A stretch of 64,000 nt of DNA from assembly GCF_051020955.1 (NCBI RefSeq), contig NC_135018.1:10369439-10433438 (forward strand), read 5' to 3'. How positions within the stretch are numbered: position 1 is the first letter of the stretch; each line of letters opens with the position of its first letter. Both the position numbers and the translations under genes were made by a program. Shown piece after piece: positions 59,677 through 64,000 of the stretch. Under the pieces are notes generated by a model. It made no database searches. It saw nothing but the letters and a program-made list of their open reading frames with translations, and had not been told where the DNA came from. This DNA comes from Megalopta genalis. Lineage: Eukaryota; Arthropoda; Insecta; Hymenoptera; Halictidae.

Positions 59677-62600
59677 TTTATACATCGTTAAATCAGAGAG
59701 AAGATTTTCACGAGCAGAAGACGATGGTAGCAAGAATTTTGCTTCCAAGTGTGAATTAATTATTCTGTATAGTCGGTATTGATTATGAGTTGCGGCAACA
59801 TTTTCTCTCAGTAACTCAATTGCCAATCAACAGAGAGAGTTGACCTAATCGAAACTGTTGAAGCCAAGATCGCATAGTCAGTATAACGAATTACTTGTCA
59901 CGCAAATATAAGCGATTTTTTCCTAAATTTTTACGACTCGCATAACAAAGTGCGATCTTATTTGCAATACATTTTTTGCGACATGTTCTAAAAATAACTG
60001 TCACCGACCAGTCAATAATGTTACCCGTGCAACGGCAATGGCGTGGGCAACATTTATTGCCGTGATGTAATTTACGGATATCATCGTTATCGGCCTCATT
60101 GTTGAACGCCTACTGAACAGTCACTCTAACATTGGGAAAACAATAATATTGATTGTATATGTATGTGGAAGCTGTCTTAATTGTTCAACACGTAACAGAA
60201 GATGGCGAAAAATTGCACGGTTTAAATAGATATTGTATACGGGGTGTTCCAAAAAGGATGTTCCACGGTGTTCATTAATGTCACTCACTGTTAGTGACAC
60301 TTATAACAAAGGAGTTGGTAGAAATCATTTTTATATAGGGTCATTCATAGAAAGTGACAAAAATATTAAAATATCTTGTACTGACCTTTTTCATTTTTAT
60401 TTAAAGATTTCACCGCTATAGTTTAATAATGATTCATGATTAAAAATAAATGAAGTTTAATATTGATGTAGATGCACCCAAGAAGACAAGATATTATTAC
60501 AAAACGTTGATGTTTCCACTTCTTTATGCTACATTAGTTAATGAACTGGTAGCATGATCTTTATGTTCATGAGACATGCTACGACGCTTTTGCTCGTCAC
60601 CGTACATACGCATATGTGCTACTGATTTGTCAGCATAAAATTAGTCATCCTTGTCATTCGTCAGCGTGTTTTTCTTGAAACAAGATTTCAACATAAAAAT
60701 GTTTAAAATACTCCTTCTCTCCACCAACTTTGAGAAAAAAGTACAAGATTATAAAGTGCATCATCTTTTCATCGATCACTATAGAACAATTAGTGCAAGA
60801 AATGTTTTATTGCGTTTCAGCGAGAAATCGATTACATTCACCGAGAAAACATTACGCGAATCGAGAAGAGAAGTCGCCAGTGGTACGAGTATCCGTTTCA
60901 AAGATTTATATTATATAATCGTAATTACCGAGTAATAGAAATCACGCAAATCATCCGCTAACGAACCACCTGTTCCATCACGAAATCGAAACATGACGTG
61001 ATAGTGCTTAAAAAGGAAAACATGTTTATACTTCCGGTGGTTTGTTATTATTCAGCGTCACGTGAATTTTTTGCCCCTTTCTTGCGGAACTATTATAGCT
61101 TCGCTATTACGTGCTCCTTCATCAAATGCCTGCGTCATACTCGATAATTTAACCGATTTACGCAAACCAATTGATAAACATAACTCAACCCCAGAACACT
61201 GTGTGGTAATTAATAATTAATATCAAAATATCGTCCTCTGAAATTTTGATGAAATTTGAATATTATTATACAGACGGACATCATGAAAAACTTTTCTTTC
61301 AATAAAAAATGTCGCTCTGTATTAGATTTTTAGAAAACAGATAAGCGATCGTTTCTCTATATATTCTATATATTTATTATAAGGAATTTTGTATGCTCAA
61401 TTGGACTGCCAGTTTAATAAAACTAATAAAAAAATCCAACTAGTGAATATAAGAACGTTTAACATACTTAAAATAATATACTAAAGCATGAAAGTAGCCC
61501 TCTCTCACATCCCTTATGCACCCCGCAGATCTTAATTCGATGCAATCAGTCTATCAAGGCAAAACTTAATTTTTATGTGACATAATCCTGACGTAACCGT
61601 GACATTCTGAAATTCTTTTAATCTTTCTGGTGTTTTAAATTGCACCAATTCGTTCTTATCATTGGTAGCATTCTATAGTACAAGAAACAGGAGTCAAGTA
61701 GGCATTTCTTTCTTCCTTGAATGATTTCAATATTATATGGATATTCTAAAAATTCGTTCAATCTGTCCACGCCTTCTAATTGCATCTATTCATTTTTGTC
61801 ATAAGTGGATAAAATTCGCAGTCTGGTAATAAATAATGCTTCCAACAAAAAATGATACAACGTTGGAAGCAATCACTCTGTCTGAATAAAATTTGGCTAA
61901 CGAATGTATCGTTATTTCATGTAACAAAAATTTGTTATCTTGTAAGTACCGTAATTACCAGCAGTTACATCCCCTGAAAGGGGACGTCCGCGTACAAAGG
62001 ATTAACATTCGCGGCAGCCTTTTTCAGCGAATATCGGCAAATCGTTTTACGATCTACGCTCGCAGATTAGCGGTTCGAGCCGATTTCTATCGCAATTGTA
62101 TCGCATGACCGAATCGAGCGGGTGAAAGAACTGCAGAAATCACTCGGCACCACGCTCTGTGGACGATGATATAACGTTGTGTCGCCGCTTATCGCTAACT
62201 CGTGCTGCAGATCGCGCGCGCGTGCATACACATGCTCGTCATTGCTCTAGCGTATGCATACAATCGCCATGAACTATTCGTTACGCACGCACTCCGTATC
62301 ATGGTCGGCCGACCTAGCTGAACCTTCTATTAAGCTGCATCCACACTGCCTTAGCTCTTATCGTGGCAACTTTGTAGCAACCATGTCAACAATCAAACAG
62401 CGTAGCTGCTCGAACGATGAACTTTCTACATACTAAAAAATAGCAATACACAAAAAATTCCTCGATCGAAGTAATTCAATTAATAACACTGAATACACAT
62501 TTTAGGACTAATATTTATCACAATTATTACTTCCTACAGTCTTTTAGATCCCACAAATCTCAAAGAAGTCTGCTTTATGCAATTGTGTTGCGTTATGAAT

Positions 62601-63598
62601 GAATTTTTACAGGTGGCTAAGATTGTGTCATCCACATAAGACCGTGGTGACGTTAAAAGGTGTTAAAAGTAATTAGAGACCTTGTTAAATTACATATATC
62701 GATCTATGCGATCATTCGTTTTACAAAATTTAAAATGCTTCATTCTTAGAATCAAGTTAGTCTATTTCTTTCCAATATTCCTTCGATTTTAGTTACATGA
62801 ATTTCAAATATCAGTGAGATTACCTCTTGTTATGAAATTGTAAAATACGATTATTATTACTGCAGGAAATTGTAGATGTCGTTAATTTATGACTAGATCA
62901 AATACGAAATGCTAAGAATATAAAACCGTCATTTTAAGGTCGTCTGGATGTTCTGAAAGTATTCTGTTCGACTTTCTGCTTCCTGCAGTCGATGCAGAAC
63001 GTTATCATTTCGATCCGTAGTCTGGTTATCATATACCGTTACCGTTCACAGGCATACATAATAAATAATCATTCAGGGTGAATTTTCTCGATGAACAAAG
63101 TCCGGGTTGCTAAACGTTTACCTTTCTCTCTCGGCTTCTATCGTATTCTCTCGGAAAGTCCACAAGAGGGAAAGTAGTAGCTGGTAGTGTGTCCGCTACT
63201 GTTTCTGGCCTGTCTCTATTGTTACGGACATGAACTACTGACCTCCGTTCGCAAGAAATTCGCGGGCACACCCGTGCAACCGACCGCGATTATAAATACA
63301 CATTTTTACGATTGTCGTGCGTTTCTCCTATGCTTTTATCCGGTGTCGGACTTTATCTGTTCCGACACGTTCAATGGAGCACTGTCTACTTTACCCGGCA
63401 GGATAGTTATGATAGGTCCTTAGACGTTACGCTCGTTTTACCAGGCGATTTTTCCGTTCCGCTAAAATTTCTAGAGCCAACACTTCCTGCTGCACTTGTT
63501 CTAATTCATTATCCGACTGTTCGACGTTTGTGACACATTTATGAAGCAATTTATGGAAACAGAATTGATATAGAAACTTGTGTTGCGCAGGCAAGAGT
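59566..63598 (-). CDS. putative coiled-coil protein, 3' exons, unrecognised
   Basis: Two minus-strand open exons join in phase 0. The first is about 63598 (or 63576) to 63442, ending AERKNRL before GTAAAA. The second is 59814-59566, starting LLRENVAATHNQ after a CT-rich acceptor and ending FCFK-TAG. The first is strongly helical (QSDNELEQVQQEVLALEI) and the second has LYRIINSHLEAKFLLPSSS. There are no Cys/His or catalytic motifs, and I recognise no family. AATAAA (59509-59514) lies 52 nt past the stop. The 3' end is copied in inverted orientation next to it. Amino-terminal exons would lie beyond 63.6 kb or outside the window. It could instead be a pseudogene or chance frames. Confidence 0.35.
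59815..63441. other. possible intron of the putative coiled-coil gene, otherwise unannotated
   Basis: AT-rich. At 60238 a single transposon-like end (TA followed by CGGGGTGTTCCAAAAAG, similar to the ends at 6907) is seen with no partner. Open stretches at 60651-60935 and 61893-62108 have no domain. A GC-richer patch spans 61.97-62.4 kb. Confidence 0.45.
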
Positions 63599-63728
63599 CT
63601 TGTGTCGAATAGAGAAGGAGATAGAGCACATTGCACTGTTTGCATTAATTAAGTAATTCCACTAGGTACAGTGTCAAAAATTTGCTATTGATAGTATACA
63701 TCCGAAACATGGAATAACATCTTTATGT

Positions 63729-63755
63729 TATATATAATATATATAATATATAATA

Positions 63756-63800
<45 letters not shown>
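63729..63800. repeat. (AT)n/(ATATA)n microsatellite
   Basis: About 70 bp of alternating AT, at the window's right edge. Beyond it nothing is recognised to 64000. Confidence 0.9.
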
Positions 63801-64000
63801 CTTTTATTATATTGTTATATTCTTTATCATTTCTTAATCTCACGGTTAGTTGCACGTTCTACGAGCGTACAGTAATTTACGACTTATTGTTCATGATAAC
63901 TGTTAGTTCGAAAAAGCTTCGGAATTTCGAGATGAATGCATTGTACATAATTACGTAGATCTGCAAGATTGCGTAATATAATAACGTCATCTTACACGGG

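Noticed and set aside
62060..62110. B-box-like GGTTCGAGCC suggesting a tRNA
   Set aside because: No A box, no acceptor stem and no cloverleaf in the surrounding 80 bases.

Overview
This is nuclear DNA from an animal with short, spliced exons in AT-rich, transposon-littered intergenic sequence. The protein sequences (LIS1, a CHORD/CS protein, a nose-resistant-to-fluoxetine-type acyltransferase) read as insect. The mosaic of CpG-rich promoter patches in AT-rich DNA and the mix of Tc1/mariner, piggyBac, hAT and Tigger elements suggest a hymenopteran (ant, bee or wasp). That placement is an inference.

Layout. (1) 0.8-13.6 kb, minus strand: a 13-exon gene for a drop-dead/NRF-6-like membrane acyltransferase. 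All exon joins were worked out by reading phase, giving 1516 codons. It has a signal peptide, about 410 residues of acidic/Lys/Pro-rich disordered sequence, an NRF domain, a multi-spanning acyltransferase-3 domain and an R/S/E-rich tail. The tail may continue through a further exon at 781-1431. One intron uses a GC-AG junction. Intron 2 carries a degraded hAT transposon with a piggyBac-type MITE and a Tigger/pogo deletion derivative inserted in it. Intron 3 carries a double-hairpin MITE. (2) 13.6-25.7 kb: GC-rich 5' region, then intergenic DNA with a solo LTR (TSD ACTG), two MITEs and microsatellites. (3) 25.7-46.7 kb, minus strand: a complete Lis-1 gene (410 aa, six coding exons). A 38-nt first coding exon is separated from exon 2 by a 17.7-kb intron, and a 6-codon uORF lies in the 5'UTR. 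(4) 51.4-52.7 kb, plus strand: a complete four-exon CHORD-CS co-chaperone gene (CHORDC1/morgana type), divergent from Lis-1. (5) 52.8-64 kb: repeats and MITEs. A 0.5-kb fold-back covers the 3' end of a possible minus-strand coiled-coil gene (59.6-63.6 kb).

The clear genes are cellular housekeeping or secretory functions: dynein regulation (LIS1), HSP90 co-chaperone (CHORD-CS) and a membrane acyltransferase. No new multi-gene system is evident. The most interesting points are the fold-back at 59.2-59.7 kb, the extended NRF protein with unusual splice junctions, a recurring short motif within Lis-1 intron 1, and the nested transposons.
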